NCBI GenBank assembly: GCA_012838315.1
Contig: DUPM01000157.1
Location: 1-62,569 of the forward strand
Direction: 5' to 3'
DNA: 62,569 nucleotides
Source of the DNA: Clostridiaceae bacterium
Lineage (GTDB): Bacteria; Bacillota; Clostridia; Saccharofermentanales; Saccharofermentanaceae
A program made the translations under genes and the position numbers. Positions 43,045-52,084 of the stretch are shown piece by piece. The notes below the pieces were generated by a model, which saw only the letters and a list, made by a program, of their open reading frames with translations, searched no databases and was not told where the DNA came from. The stretch's first letter is position 1; every line of letters begins with the position of its first letter.

Positions 43045-44844
43045 TCATAATGAGTTTGTAACTACAAACAATAATATCACTAATACTATAAAAACAGAAA
43101 GCAAAAGTATCGTTAAAGGACGCATAAGAAATTCTTTGACGTCCACGGAGTCATTGTCCGCATCGGTAGATTTGTTATTGCTCGCTGAAACATTCGAGTT
43201 GGTTAATGGGGCTTCAGTCTTGCTCTGCGGTGAAAAAACTTTATCCTCAGAACCAATGTATTCTCTCTTCATTCTCTGCGCACGCAAATCAATTCGGGCA
43301 GAAATCATTTCTGAAGACTCTTCGGGCGCATGAATGATTGCTTCTCGAAATGATTTTTTAAATCCTGCTTTATTTTCAATAACAACAATACGGGAAACGT
43401 CCGTAAAGGGGAAAAGGTTGTAGTATTGTTCATCGGCGAATGCGTGCTCCTGAAGTTGCTTTTTATATTCGAGCAACGCATCATACCATTCCGTCGGCTC
43501 ATATCTTATACCATTTGAGAAAGCATTAACAAACATCATTTTTAATCGAACCGGTAATGCATCCCATATTCTGTCATACCCACCAAGAGGAACCATTGAC
43601 TCTTCTGCTTTTTGCATATGATAAGGAAAAGCTCGATCTAACATCTCCTCGCGAAGAGTCTCCTTTCCCAGACGTTGAGCATAAGGATGCTGGCCACAAA
43701 AGAGCAACGAAAATACTAAAATACCGCACGAGTAATCCTCATGAACCGGCTCACGTAAAATGGCCGAAAACGAATAATCCCATAGTTCAGGCGGTGTATA
43801 ATCCTCCGTACCGACCGGGCATGGCATATCCTCAAACTGAACACTGTCCATATCAATGACAAATACATTCTGAGTATCCTTAATCATCATATTCTTCAAT
43901 TGAATGTCCCCAATCAGAACATTGTGAAGATGCAAATAGATGATTTTCTGAAGAATGCTGATTGAAGTGTTGACAACATCCACTCTCTTCCAATCTGGAT
44001 AATGCGCCAATACAGCGTCCGGCCCATCAAAAACAGATCCCAGTGTGCGTCCTTCTGCTGTTGGCATGACAAACCCAACGGGCACCTTATTAAAAGTATA
44101 AAGTAACTTACACGGCCACGCCAATCCCTTCGCGCGAATCGCGGCTTGTCTCATACGCATTAGTTTACGCCATCTAAGGGGGGTAATAACCGCCTTGTGG
44201 TATACCTTTGCAACATAATCCGGATCGCCGGTACGAAAAACAATGCCTTCTGCACCCGTACTTATCTTAGAAGCCAAATATACCGGTTTGCCTTCATCAT
44301 CGTATACCGTATCGCCAACGTTACAATGAATTTCAACATCAAGATACTCGTCCGATCCGGAGACCTTGTGAATAACGTAAGGCGCCTCTTCTTCAAGGCA
44401 CACGTTAAGACTGGAATACATTTTGAAAAAGGTTGCAGATATAACAAAGACCGGCATAGAACCGGAAATGTTTCGATCACGAATACGTTCGAGAACAAAT
44501 GATTTTTTGCCAACAACGAATAGATTCGTCGGATCAGATGCATACTCAGATAGAAATGGAAAAGCCGACAAATGATCCGTCCAAGTCAATAAATCAGCTT
44601 TCTCAACTCGAGCCAATAAATCTCTTAGAGCTCCAAAATTAGCTTTGCCTTCTTGATCAGAAGTCTGGAAAACACTCTCGTGTTGAAAGCGAAAATACGC
44701 GGGAAGAATGAGCATCACCCGATGCGAAATGATTTGCTCGGTAAAAAATGACAGCGATTGCGTCTTGGCCATGACAATCATGGCCGAATAGTCTACAAGA
44801 ACACGCTTTTTGTTAGATAATAATTCGACAATTCTGTTTTTCAT
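43045..44844 (-). CDS. Tail-anchored Ser/Thr kinase-like protein with N-terminal PIN-like domain
   Basis: The 599-residue protein has three parts. Residues 1-150 look like a PIN-type nuclease fold (VLVDYSAMIVMAK at 14-26, later LFVVGKKSFVLERI and VFVISA), though not all its acidic residues are present. Residues 185-455 are a protein-kinase fold with G-loop STGAEGIVFR, lysine K213, catalytic loop D313/N318 in IGDIQLKNMM (the His of HRD is missing), D331 in VIDMDSVQ and PPE at 351-353. Residues about 572-597 form a membrane helix. It is the first gene of the TerY-like operon. Whether it is an active kinase needs testing. Confidence 0.85.
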   Translation of the reverse strand: MKNRIVELLSNKKRVLVDYSAMIVMAKTQSLSFFTEQIISHRVMLILPAYFRFQHESVFQTSDQEGKANFGALRDLLARVEKADLLTWTDHLSAFPFLSEYASDPTNLFVVGKKSFVLERIRDRNISGSMPVFVISATFFKMYSSLNVCLEEEAPYVIHKVSGSDEYLDVEIHCNVGDTVYDDEGKPVYLASKISTGAEGIVFRTGDPDYVAKVYHKAVITPLRWRKLMRMRQAAIRAKGLAWPCKLLYTFNKVPVGFVMPTAEGRTLGSVFDGPDAVLAHYPDWKRVDVVNTSISILQKIIYLHLHNVLIGDIQLKNMMIKDTQNVFVIDMDSVQFEDMPCPVGTEDYTPPELWDYSFSAILREPVHEDYSCGILVFSLLFCGQHPYAQRLGKETLREEMLDRAFPYHMQKAEESMVPLGGYDRIWDALPVRLKMMFVNAFSNGIRYEPTEWYDALLEYKKQLQEHAFADEQYYNLFPFTDVSRIVVIENKAGFKKSFREAIIHAPEESSEMISARIDLRAQRMKREYIGSEDKVFSPQSKTEAPLTNSNVSASNNKSTDADNDSVDVKEFLMRPLTILLLSVFIVLVILLFVVTNSL

Positions 44845-44960
44845 ATCATACCGACTTGCTTCACATAATATATAAATGATAAGTTATTGGACTACTCAAA
44901 ACAAGCCAAAATATGCATTTTGTTCAAATTTCTGACACATTTCGTATAACAAGACATATT

Positions 44961-46217
44961 CTACTGATATTCAGGAAACTCTCTAAACAAATCTTCTATA
45001 GTCTGCCTTCTTCTTATTAATCGCGGTTGACCATCACATCCGATCATCACTTCCGCGGCCTTCAAACGATTATTGTAATTTGAAGACATACAAAAACCGT
45101 ACGCACCGGAATCTAAAACCACCAACAGATCATTTTCATGAACATTAGGCAGTACACGGTCCTTGGCAAGAATGTCTCCGGTCTCGCATATATTCCCGAC
45201 GACGGTGTATGAAGAAGTTCCATCGTCATTGCTCAATATCTTCCCGTCGCGATACACCTCTATGTCATGCCATGAGCCATACATCGACGGACGAACTAGA
45301 ACATTCATGCCGATGTCCGTACCGACATAATCGACGCCGGCATTTTGCTTTAGCGTGTACGCTCTTCCGATGAGCACGCAAGATTCGGCAGCAATATAAC
45401 GACCGGGTTCAATTTTGAATACAAGAGGCTTGCCATACTCTTTGGCGAATTTGCCGCATATACGATCGAGAGCCGTCGAGGTTGATTCTATATCCAACGC
45501 GTTTTCTCCGGAAAGCTTTCGATAAGGAATTCCGAATCCACCGCCAAAATCAACAAACTCGAGATCTTCAAATCCTTTAGCCAGTTGAAGAAAGTTCTCA
45601 ATTGCTTGCAAATACGGAGTGGCATCCATAAATAATGAGCCGATGTGTTGATTAACGCCAACAATTTTCAGATTATATTTCTGAGCAACCTTCTTTGCCG
45701 CATCAATATCTTCTTGTGCAACCGCAAACTTAGTCTTCTTGCCAGCGGTAATCACTTTCTCATGGTGTCCTGCACCCACACCAGGATTGAGACGCAACGC
45801 ACACTTGCCGTTCGGATTCAATTGGCCGAACCGCTCAAGCTGAGATACGCTATCAAGACTGGTCATTATTCCTCTTTCAATTGCGAACAAAAGCTCTTCA
45901 TTGGATACATTATTCGCAACATAAAAAATACTGTTCTCAGGAAATCCGGCTCGAAGCAAAAACTCGATTTCTCCCGGAGACATCGCATCCGCATTCATCC
46001 CCTCATCCAATGCAATTCTAAGCAGTGTCAGATTCGAGTTGGTCTTGATTGAGTAATTTGCCGTAAATGGTACCGAACGAATGAGCCCTTGCATTTGACG
46101 CATTCTCTCTCGCAAGATTGATTCGTTATAAACATATAACGGCGTCCCAAAAGACTTTGCCAGAACTTCTGGGTTCGTATCACCAAAAAACTTCGTATTT
46201 TGAGTAAATGATTCCAT
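44961..46217 (-). CDS. lysA: Diaminopimelate decarboxylase
   Basis: Makes L-lysine from meso-diaminopimelate. The 418 residues have an alanine-racemase-type PLP barrel with the lysine in ANYSIKTNSN, the phosphate-binding VDFGGGFGIPY, ligand-binding KIEPGRYIAAE and a late CETGDILAKDR segment carrying the active-site Cys. Length is typical. The ATG at 46217 follows GGAG. No lysine riboswitch is seen in the 73-base gap upstream. Confidence 0.95.
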   Translation of the reverse strand: MESFTQNTKFFGDTNPEVLAKSFGTPLYVYNESILRERMRQMQGLIRSVPFTANYSIKTNSNLTLLRIALDEGMNADAMSPGEIEFLLRAGFPENSIFYVANNVSNEELLFAIERGIMTSLDSVSQLERFGQLNPNGKCALRLNPGVGAGHHEKVITAGKKTKFAVAQEDIDAAKKVAQKYNLKIVGVNQHIGSLFMDATPYLQAIENFLQLAKGFEDLEFVDFGGGFGIPYRKLSGENALDIESTSTALDRICGKFAKEYGKPLVFKIEPGRYIAAESCVLIGRAYTLKQNAGVDYVGTDIGMNVLVRPSMYGSWHDIEVYRDGKILSNDDGTSSYTVVGNICETGDILAKDRVLPNVHENDLLVVLDSGAYGFCMSSNYNNRLKAAEVMIGCDGQPRLIRRRQTIEDLFREFPEYQ

Positions 46218-46290
46218 GCCACTCTCCTATTTTCTTAGAACATACAGTATATTTTAACACTGAGAGTTTGTTTTGCAATACATATGTACT

Positions 46291-48141
46291 CTATTCGATG
46301 CCCACCATCTTCATCAAATATTTCGCATTTGCAGAAATTGATATGCCTTCAGCCAACAAATAATCAAAATGGATACCTTCATTATCGTATTGTTCGGTAA
46401 AGTGATAAAAACGGATAGGCAAATTACCATCGCGATTCAGCTCACACAGCTGGTAGTCATGAGTTGACATCAGTCCGGTCACCCATGACTTGTTCAGGTT
46501 ATTGAGAACAATTTGTGCCCCATCCGTTCTGTCTCTAGAATTTGTCCCGCGAAAGATTTCGTCGATTAAAAATAACAACGGCTCTCCGATTCGCGAAAAC
46601 CGAACAATACGTTCAATACGAACGAGCTCGGCATAAAATGTAGATAACCCCGACTCCAGATTATCCGTGATTCGCATAGACGTCATGATGCGCATAATAG
46701 ACAATTCGAGTTCATCAGCGCAACATATAGTTCCCGCATATGCCAGAACCGCATTTATTCCTACCGTCCGCAAAAGAGTCGTCTTTCCCGACATGTTTGA
46801 ACCGGTAATAATCGCAATACCGCCAGGTAAATTGAAATCGTTTCTCACTTGCTTCGCAATCGGAATCAAAGGGTGTCCCATCTTCTTTGCAGAAAACACG
46901 GGTGCCATCAAGACGTCTTGTGCATCTGGAGAAATAATAGTTGGCATCGGCAACTCAGGATAAATCAATCGCATCATGGAAAGGCTCATCAGCGCCTCCC
47001 ATTCTCCAAGGTATTCAAGATTTTGAAGAAAAAGCGGACCTGATTCTTTAACCCATTTTTGAAGATGGTAATAGCAATAATAATCATATAAAAACAAGGC
47101 GTTAAGTATCAGAAACAGCAGTGGTTGGCTTCTGGCTTGAATAAAGAGACATATATTATGCAACCTAGACAATTGCATGGAAGCTGAAGCATGAAGATCC
47201 GTGCCCTTCAGCTTCGTCTGTAAAAATTTTAAATAATCCGACTGAACATTTAGTTTCTCAATGCATTCGAAAAGTGAGTGATACGCGAATAACTTTGGAT
47301 GCAACCCTGTTATTGATGAGAAGGCATTTTTAAACCGAGAATAGTTCGTCGCGGTGAACACAAGTTGCACCAAAATGAGTATAAACGACACAAAAATGAT
47401 ATTGACCGGTGAAAAGAAAGAAATAGCGGCCGAAATGATTAGCAATGTTGATATCAAAGCATTGATAATTAACCGACTCTTAGGAAATGAATAAGAATTT
47501 GACTCATAATACGTGGCATAGTTTACAAATGAATTTGTTGATTTAATGGTTTTGAATGCTTTGTTACCTAGAGCTTCAAAGGTCTGAACCGATTCATAAT
47601 CCTCAGATAATTCGAGAACAGCATGTTGACGAGACATAATTTTTTCCGAATCCAAACTAGCTGGCTCTCTCGGAGATATATACTCGCACAAAGCTCTTCG
47701 CCCATGTTCTGTTTGGGCTACAGATAACAAATGAAATAGAGATCCATGACCAAACAAATCTAAATCAGAAGCATAATCGTGATTGTCTGCAAGAAAATCC
47801 GATCCGTCATCCGGCAAATTATCGAACTGATGAATCACTCTTGACTTGTATCGATTATGAATGTCCATAAGCGACATTATTTGCTTGCGCTTACGCGATA
47901 TTCGTATATGCAACAGGACTACAAAGCAAAAAACGCAGGAAATCACGCCGGCACCGATTAGTAACCACCACTGCCGATCCGAAAAGAAATACACTGAAAC
48001 TAATAAAATAATAGCGAAGAATAATAGCAACCGAACATGAGACAAGCGATCAAAACCGACAAGTAACTGTTGGTACTCTTTCTGAAGCGCGTCCTCACGT
48101 TCTCTAATAAATTCGTCGCGGGAAGCATTCGATTGGATCAA
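46291..48141 (-). CDS. MutS-like ATPase with membrane helices
   Basis: The 616 residues end with the MutS ATPase domain: Walker A GSNMSGKTTLLRTVGIN (about 446) and Walker B LLFLIDEIFRGTNSRDR (about 520). The N-terminal region has two strong membrane helices (about 37-82) and another pair near 223-262, and lacks the mismatch-recognition domain I (no Phe-x-Glu). It belongs to the MutS-related, membrane-spanning group, whose function is unknown and unlikely to be canonical mismatch repair. The TTG start overlaps the sirtuin stop by 4 bases (TTGA), with GGAGAG upstream. Confidence 0.85.
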   Translation of the reverse strand: MIQSNASRDEFIREREDALQKEYQQLLVGFDRLSHVRLLLFFAIILLVSVYFFSDRQWWLLIGAGVISCVFCFVVLLHIRISRKRKQIMSLMDIHNRYKSRVIHQFDNLPDDGSDFLADNHDYASDLDLFGHGSLFHLLSVAQTEHGRRALCEYISPREPASLDSEKIMSRQHAVLELSEDYESVQTFEALGNKAFKTIKSTNSFVNYATYYESNSYSFPKSRLIINALISTLLIISAAISFFSPVNIIFVSFILILVQLVFTATNYSRFKNAFSSITGLHPKLFAYHSLFECIEKLNVQSDYLKFLQTKLKGTDLHASASMQLSRLHNICLFIQARSQPLLFLILNALFLYDYYCYYHLQKWVKESGPLFLQNLEYLGEWEALMSLSMMRLIYPELPMPTIISPDAQDVLMAPVFSAKKMGHPLIPIAKQVRNDFNLPGGIAIITGSNMSGKTTLLRTVGINAVLAYAGTICCADELELSIMRIMTSMRITDNLESGLSTFYAELVRIERIVRFSRIGEPLLFLIDEIFRGTNSRDRTDGAQIVLNNLNKSWVTGLMSTHDYQLCELNRDGNLPIRFYHFTEQYDNEGIHFDYLLAEGISISANAKYLMKMVGIE

Positions 48142-49010
48142 GTACTCTCTCCTTCATTCAAGTCTTTATTCGATTCCGGTGCCTCTTTAGTATTTTCCAA
48201 AGAAACTTCTCGTGGAGATTCTGAAGAAGCCTTTTTGCGTTTTTTCTTAGGTATAGAGGAATCTAATACCAACCCGATGCTATCATGGATGGTTAGCATG
48301 GCCTGAAGATCCAAATAAGTGGAACTCTTGTTGATAATAACGACGCGGTCATGCGGCAAAAACTGTGCAAATGTAGCAGCAGGATATACGGTCAGTGATG
48401 TACCCCCAATGATTAACAAGTCTGCTTTCTCGATATCTGCGACCGCACGATCAATATTTGCATGGTTTAAATGTTCTTCATACAACACTATGTCCGGTCG
48501 CACCATACCTCCACAAGCAGAGCACTTCGGTATCCCTTCTGACTCAAGAACAAAAGACAAATCGTACTTTGCACCGCAAGATAGGCAATAGTTTCGAAAA
48601 ACTGAACCGTGAAGTTCAATGGTCTTGCGGCTACCGGCGCTTTGATGCAGATTATCTACGTTTTGAGTAATTATCGAACGAAGCTTTCCCGATTTCTCAA
48701 GCCGAACCAACGCCTTATGCGCGCGGTTCGGTTTTGCATTAGGGTAACAAAGCTTCTTTTTATAGAAGTCGAAAAAAATGTCAGGATGCTCAACAAAAAA
48801 AGAATGGCTGATGATATCCACCGGCCGATATTTAAGTCCGCTATCTTGGTTGAAAATGCCTTCTCCGCTTCGGAAATCGGGTATTCCGCTCTCAGTCGAA
48901 ACGCCCGCGCCACCCAAAAAAACAATCTGATTCGACTCATCAATCAATTGCTTGAGTTGCTCAATTTTTTTCTCTTTAGCACCCGAATATCGGTCCTGCC
49001 TTGTCTCCAC
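48138..49010 (-). CDS. Sir2-family NAD-dependent protein deacylase
   Basis: Removes acyl groups from lysines using NAD. The 290 residues include GAGVSTESGIPDFRS, TQNVDNLHQSAG with the catalytic His nearby, and the zinc Cys pairs YCLSCGAKYD and KCSACGG. Residues 1-20 are a charged extension, and the C-terminal 45 residues (rich in Lys, Glu, Ser) are an unusual appendage. The start is GTG 49010 but with a weak ribosome binding site, so it is uncertain. Coupled to the MutS-like gene. Confidence 0.92.
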   Translation of the reverse strand: METRQDRYSGAKEKKIEQLKQLIDESNQIVFLGGAGVSTESGIPDFRSGEGIFNQDSGLKYRPVDIISHSFFVEHPDIFFDFYKKKLCYPNAKPNRAHKALVRLEKSGKLRSIITQNVDNLHQSAGSRKTIELHGSVFRNYCLSCGAKYDLSFVLESEGIPKCSACGGMVRPDIVLYEEHLNHANIDRAVADIEKADLLIIGGTSLTVYPAATFAQFLPHDRVVIINKSSTYLDLQAMLTIHDSIGLVLDSSIPKKKRKKASSESPREVSLENTKEAPESNKDLNEGEST

Positions 49011-49091
49011 CTAGAAATATCCTCCACAGTTTTTCGTTACTATATTATATTCTTGTCATCGCCTTTAGTCCAGCAACTACATCTTGATTAA

Positions 49092-50108
49092 TTAGCGGTC
49101 CGTAATGCCAATTGGATCATCTTCCGGACAATACGGAAATAGGTCCGACCAATCATGATCACGATCAAAAAATTCATCTGACCTTAACAAATATGTACTG
49201 ATGACCTGATTTCCCGTATCCGGTATAGGATCATCCCAAGTCACATCAACGTGATACCATACCCCATCAATCTTAACTTGATTCCATGCATGAGGTTGAT
49301 ATTTTGCACTTTGATCAAGCGCAGAACCAGATACAATTCGACATTCCACGCCAGAAAGAGTCAGCATGAGCGTGTACGCCTCAGCGTACCCTTGACACTG
49401 ACCCTGATTTTGAATTAATATGCTGTGCGCAGTCGCCAAATAGTCAATTTGATCGCTCGTTTCTGCGTCGTCCTCATAAATCGTATTCATCACTAAATAA
49501 TCATGAACCGCGACAGCAATCTCTCGATCGGACATTTCCGAATTTGTAATGTCCTCAAGAACACTTACCGCCGAATCATATAGTTCCTGATGTAATGCCT
49601 CGTCAAAATCCGGAGTGGGGCTATTTATTACTTTTTGCATAACCTTACCGGTATCATTGTAATCGAGAGCAATCCTGACCGTACAAGGTTCGAGATTATC
49701 ATATTCAATCTGTACCTCTGGATTTTGAAAAGCAGAGTGCAATGCACCATCTTTGATGAGTTCGTCCCAGAATTGATTGAACTCTTCGAAAGAGTTTACC
49801 TTCAAATATAGATCAGGCTGAAAAGCGTATAAAGCCTCTTGGGAGGCATAAAACAAATCTTGCGCGCTACCTACAGGAATGACATCGTCCGAATCGACGG
49901 AAGCCAAACTGCTTTGAAGATGTTTCGGCGTCTGAAAAACTTCCGGAAATTGACTTTCGACTGCATTGACAATATCCCGGAACCCATTACCGGATGAAGA
50001 ACAAGAAGTAACAAATATTGATGCAAGACAAAGTATTAAAGCGGAGAATCGGAGGACTCGACGCTTCAACGAATTCACGGAACAAGACTCAGTTATCTGC
50101 TTATTCAA
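49092..50108 (-). CDS. Transglutaminase-like lipoprotein
   Basis: The 338-residue protein has a lipoprotein signal with lipobox FVTSC (Cys about 37) and a transglutaminase/protease-like domain (about 210-320): Cys in NQGQCQGYAEAYTLML, His in QPHAWNQVKIDG and Asp in YHVDVTWDDPIP. Such secreted domains cleave or cross-link peptides, possibly in the cell wall. The start is TTG 50108 with GGAGG 5 bases upstream; a TTG at 50120 would lie before that site. Its target is not known. Confidence 0.88.
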   Translation of the reverse strand: MNKQITESCSVNSLKRRVLRFSALILCLASIFVTSCSSSGNGFRDIVNAVESQFPEVFQTPKHLQSSLASVDSDDVIPVGSAQDLFYASQEALYAFQPDLYLKVNSFEEFNQFWDELIKDGALHSAFQNPEVQIEYDNLEPCTVRIALDYNDTGKVMQKVINSPTPDFDEALHQELYDSAVSVLEDITNSEMSDREIAVAVHDYLVMNTIYEDDAETSDQIDYLATAHSILIQNQGQCQGYAEAYTLMLTLSGVECRIVSGSALDQSAKYQPHAWNQVKIDGVWYHVDVTWDDPIPDTGNQVISTYLLRSDEFFDRDHDWSDLFPYCPEDDPIGITDR

Positions 50109-50208
50109 TGTCTCCTCCAAAACACGATTTGAAATTTATTAGTTAAGGATATCATATATGTGATATTGAAAAGTGAATATTTAAATAATCTTTCTCAATT
50201 CTGCTTAG

Positions 50209-52083
50209 TTAATCAAATGGAACCTTCCTACTCTCATCATATACGTCTTTGGCCTCAAAGAGCCTTGAGTAATCAACATTTCGAACGGTATCGCCGTTGA
50301 GTACCGCTCGGTCAAAATAAAGATAATTATCACCATAGATATGATACGGAGTCGGCCCGACGCCAAAGAAAATTCTAAACCCGCTGTTTTTCAAATACAC
50401 ACATCTTGGGTCCGAGCCCTTGATGAAGTCACCGTTCGGATAGACCAAAATATTCACTTGACCGACAATCGGCGCAACCTGATCCAACCATTTCTGCGTA
50501 TCAATCTGAATGGTCTCTTGGTCACAACTGTTGGCATTAATATATCCATAAGTTGATGATGCAAAAACCCATCCCGTCGTATTAAGGCGATCAATAATAC
50601 CTTTCACCTTTTCTTGATTCGCAGAAATTTCCTGAGTTGATAAAGAGAGCGTGGGCTGTCCGACTGCGGTCAGCGCATTGTTTCGATCATCCAATTGATC
50701 TTCGTGAACGATGTAACCAAAAACACTTTCATATCCGCTAAATGAAATGACACCCTTTTGACCATTGAACGAAAAACTCGGATACTCTTCGACAAATGCA
50801 TCAAGAATACCAATGGCCTCTGCTGTTCGACTTATTACCGCTTGCCCGGATGCATTTACATATTCGCCGCTTACTTGATTTTGATCGTTAAGAACCAGTC
50901 TTGAACAGAATCCTTGTCCCATCTGATACGCCGAATAGTTGAAGTTCTCGAGAATTATGACGAGTGGCTTTTTACCTTGCGGCACATAAAGCGCCTGATC
51001 TTGAAGAACTATCGGATTTGATAAATCAACCATATGCTCAGGGTTAATCAGCACATAATTTTTTGCGTAAAGTGATTCGAGAATTCGAGAAAATTCATCT
51101 CTCGTCAAATTGTATGCATCGACAGACGACGCAGATGAACTTGAAAAAGCAACTTCTTTATCTGCAATCAGCGGTTTAACACAAATGACTTCGACCGTCC
51201 CAATATAGGGTTCGATTAAAGACGTATTTGATGTTGCCTCCAATAATTTATTCTCAACTCGTGCGTCATCCGGAAAAATACGAATCATTTCTGACAGAAT
51301 ATCTTCTGCAGTGTAGTATTGAAAATTATCAATCAGTTGCTCTGACTCTTTCATAATCGGTTCGTACATTTCTTCCTTAAGAGTTGCCAACCGATCCTGA
51401 GAAAACTTTAAAACATAGCCGTCTGCCATGGACAGAATATATTCATATTGTTTGGCCGCTTCGATGTAATTATATTGGGAGAAATATGTCTCTGCAAGTT
51501 GTACATCACCACGAAGCAATTCAATTGCAGACAATTCGTTTTTGAGTTGACCTGTCGTAGCAGAAACATTGGCATAGTCACTAATTTGATCATAAATAAA
51601 TACAATGGTTGGTTTTTCTATCGAGCCGAGCAAATACTCTCGAGCCAAATCATCGAGCCATGTTGACAGACGCGCACCGGTTAGCTCTTCCAATCCCTCT
51701 AAAAATGCTCGGTCATCAGCAGATGGTACATATCTCTCGTAGCGGATTTGAGTCATAATTCGCGTCACGCGCTCTTGCACGACAGATTCAATTTCGCCAA
51801 GCACTTGTATTTCCAGTTGGATGCTTTGCTGACGGCTCGGGTCAACGCGAACAATGCTCTCGTGAATATCTCTATATATCAAAAGGGCTTTTGAATAATC
51901 GCGCTCCTCGATAGCCATATTGAAATCAATCAAAACGCGAGATAATCGATTATTAGTTGCATGTATAATCCCAATACCAATGGAAAAAACGAGCAAGATA
52001 GCAACTCCGATTATTACAATCGACAGTCTGAATTTTGAAGAGCCACGCTCCAGCTTCGGGTCAATTCCGAAATATGAGTTCAA
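50209..52083 (-). CDS. Membrane-anchored polysaccharide-deacetylase-like protein with tetratricopeptide-like stalk
   Basis: The 624 residues have a short cytoplasmic tail and one helix (about 19-40), a helical region (about 45-275) resembling TPR or coiled units, and a C-terminal region (about 290-600) with the general layout of a polysaccharide deacetylase. No obvious zinc triad (Asp-His-His) is visible to me, so the enzyme may be inactive or diverged. The start is probably TTG 52083, which has GGGAG 9 bases upstream; an ATG at 52092 abuts that site. It follows the topoisomerase A gene immediately. Confidence 0.65.
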   Translation of the reverse strand: MNSYFGIDPKLERGSSKFRLSIVIIGVAILLVFSIGIGIIHATNNRLSRVLIDFNMAIEERDYSKALLIYRDIHESIVRVDPSRQQSIQLEIQVLGEIESVVQERVTRIMTQIRYERYVPSADDRAFLEGLEELTGARLSTWLDDLAREYLLGSIEKPTIVFIYDQISDYANVSATTGQLKNELSAIELLRGDVQLAETYFSQYNYIEAAKQYEYILSMADGYVLKFSQDRLATLKEEMYEPIMKESEQLIDNFQYYTAEDILSEMIRIFPDDARVENKLLEATSNTSLIEPYIGTVEVICVKPLIADKEVAFSSSSASSVDAYNLTRDEFSRILESLYAKNYVLINPEHMVDLSNPIVLQDQALYVPQGKKPLVIILENFNYSAYQMGQGFCSRLVLNDQNQVSGEYVNASGQAVISRTAEAIGILDAFVEEYPSFSFNGQKGVISFSGYESVFGYIVHEDQLDDRNNALTAVGQPTLSLSTQEISANQEKVKGIIDRLNTTGWVFASSTYGYINANSCDQETIQIDTQKWLDQVAPIVGQVNILVYPNGDFIKGSDPRCVYLKNSGFRIFFGVGPTPYHIYGDNYLYFDRAVLNGDTVRNVDYSRLFEAKDVYDESRKVPFD

Positions 52084-52084
52084 G

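Noticed and set aside
46218-46290. A lysine riboswitch upstream of lysA
   Set aside because: The gap is only 73 bases, too short for the roughly 170-base aptamer, and none of its motifs is visible.
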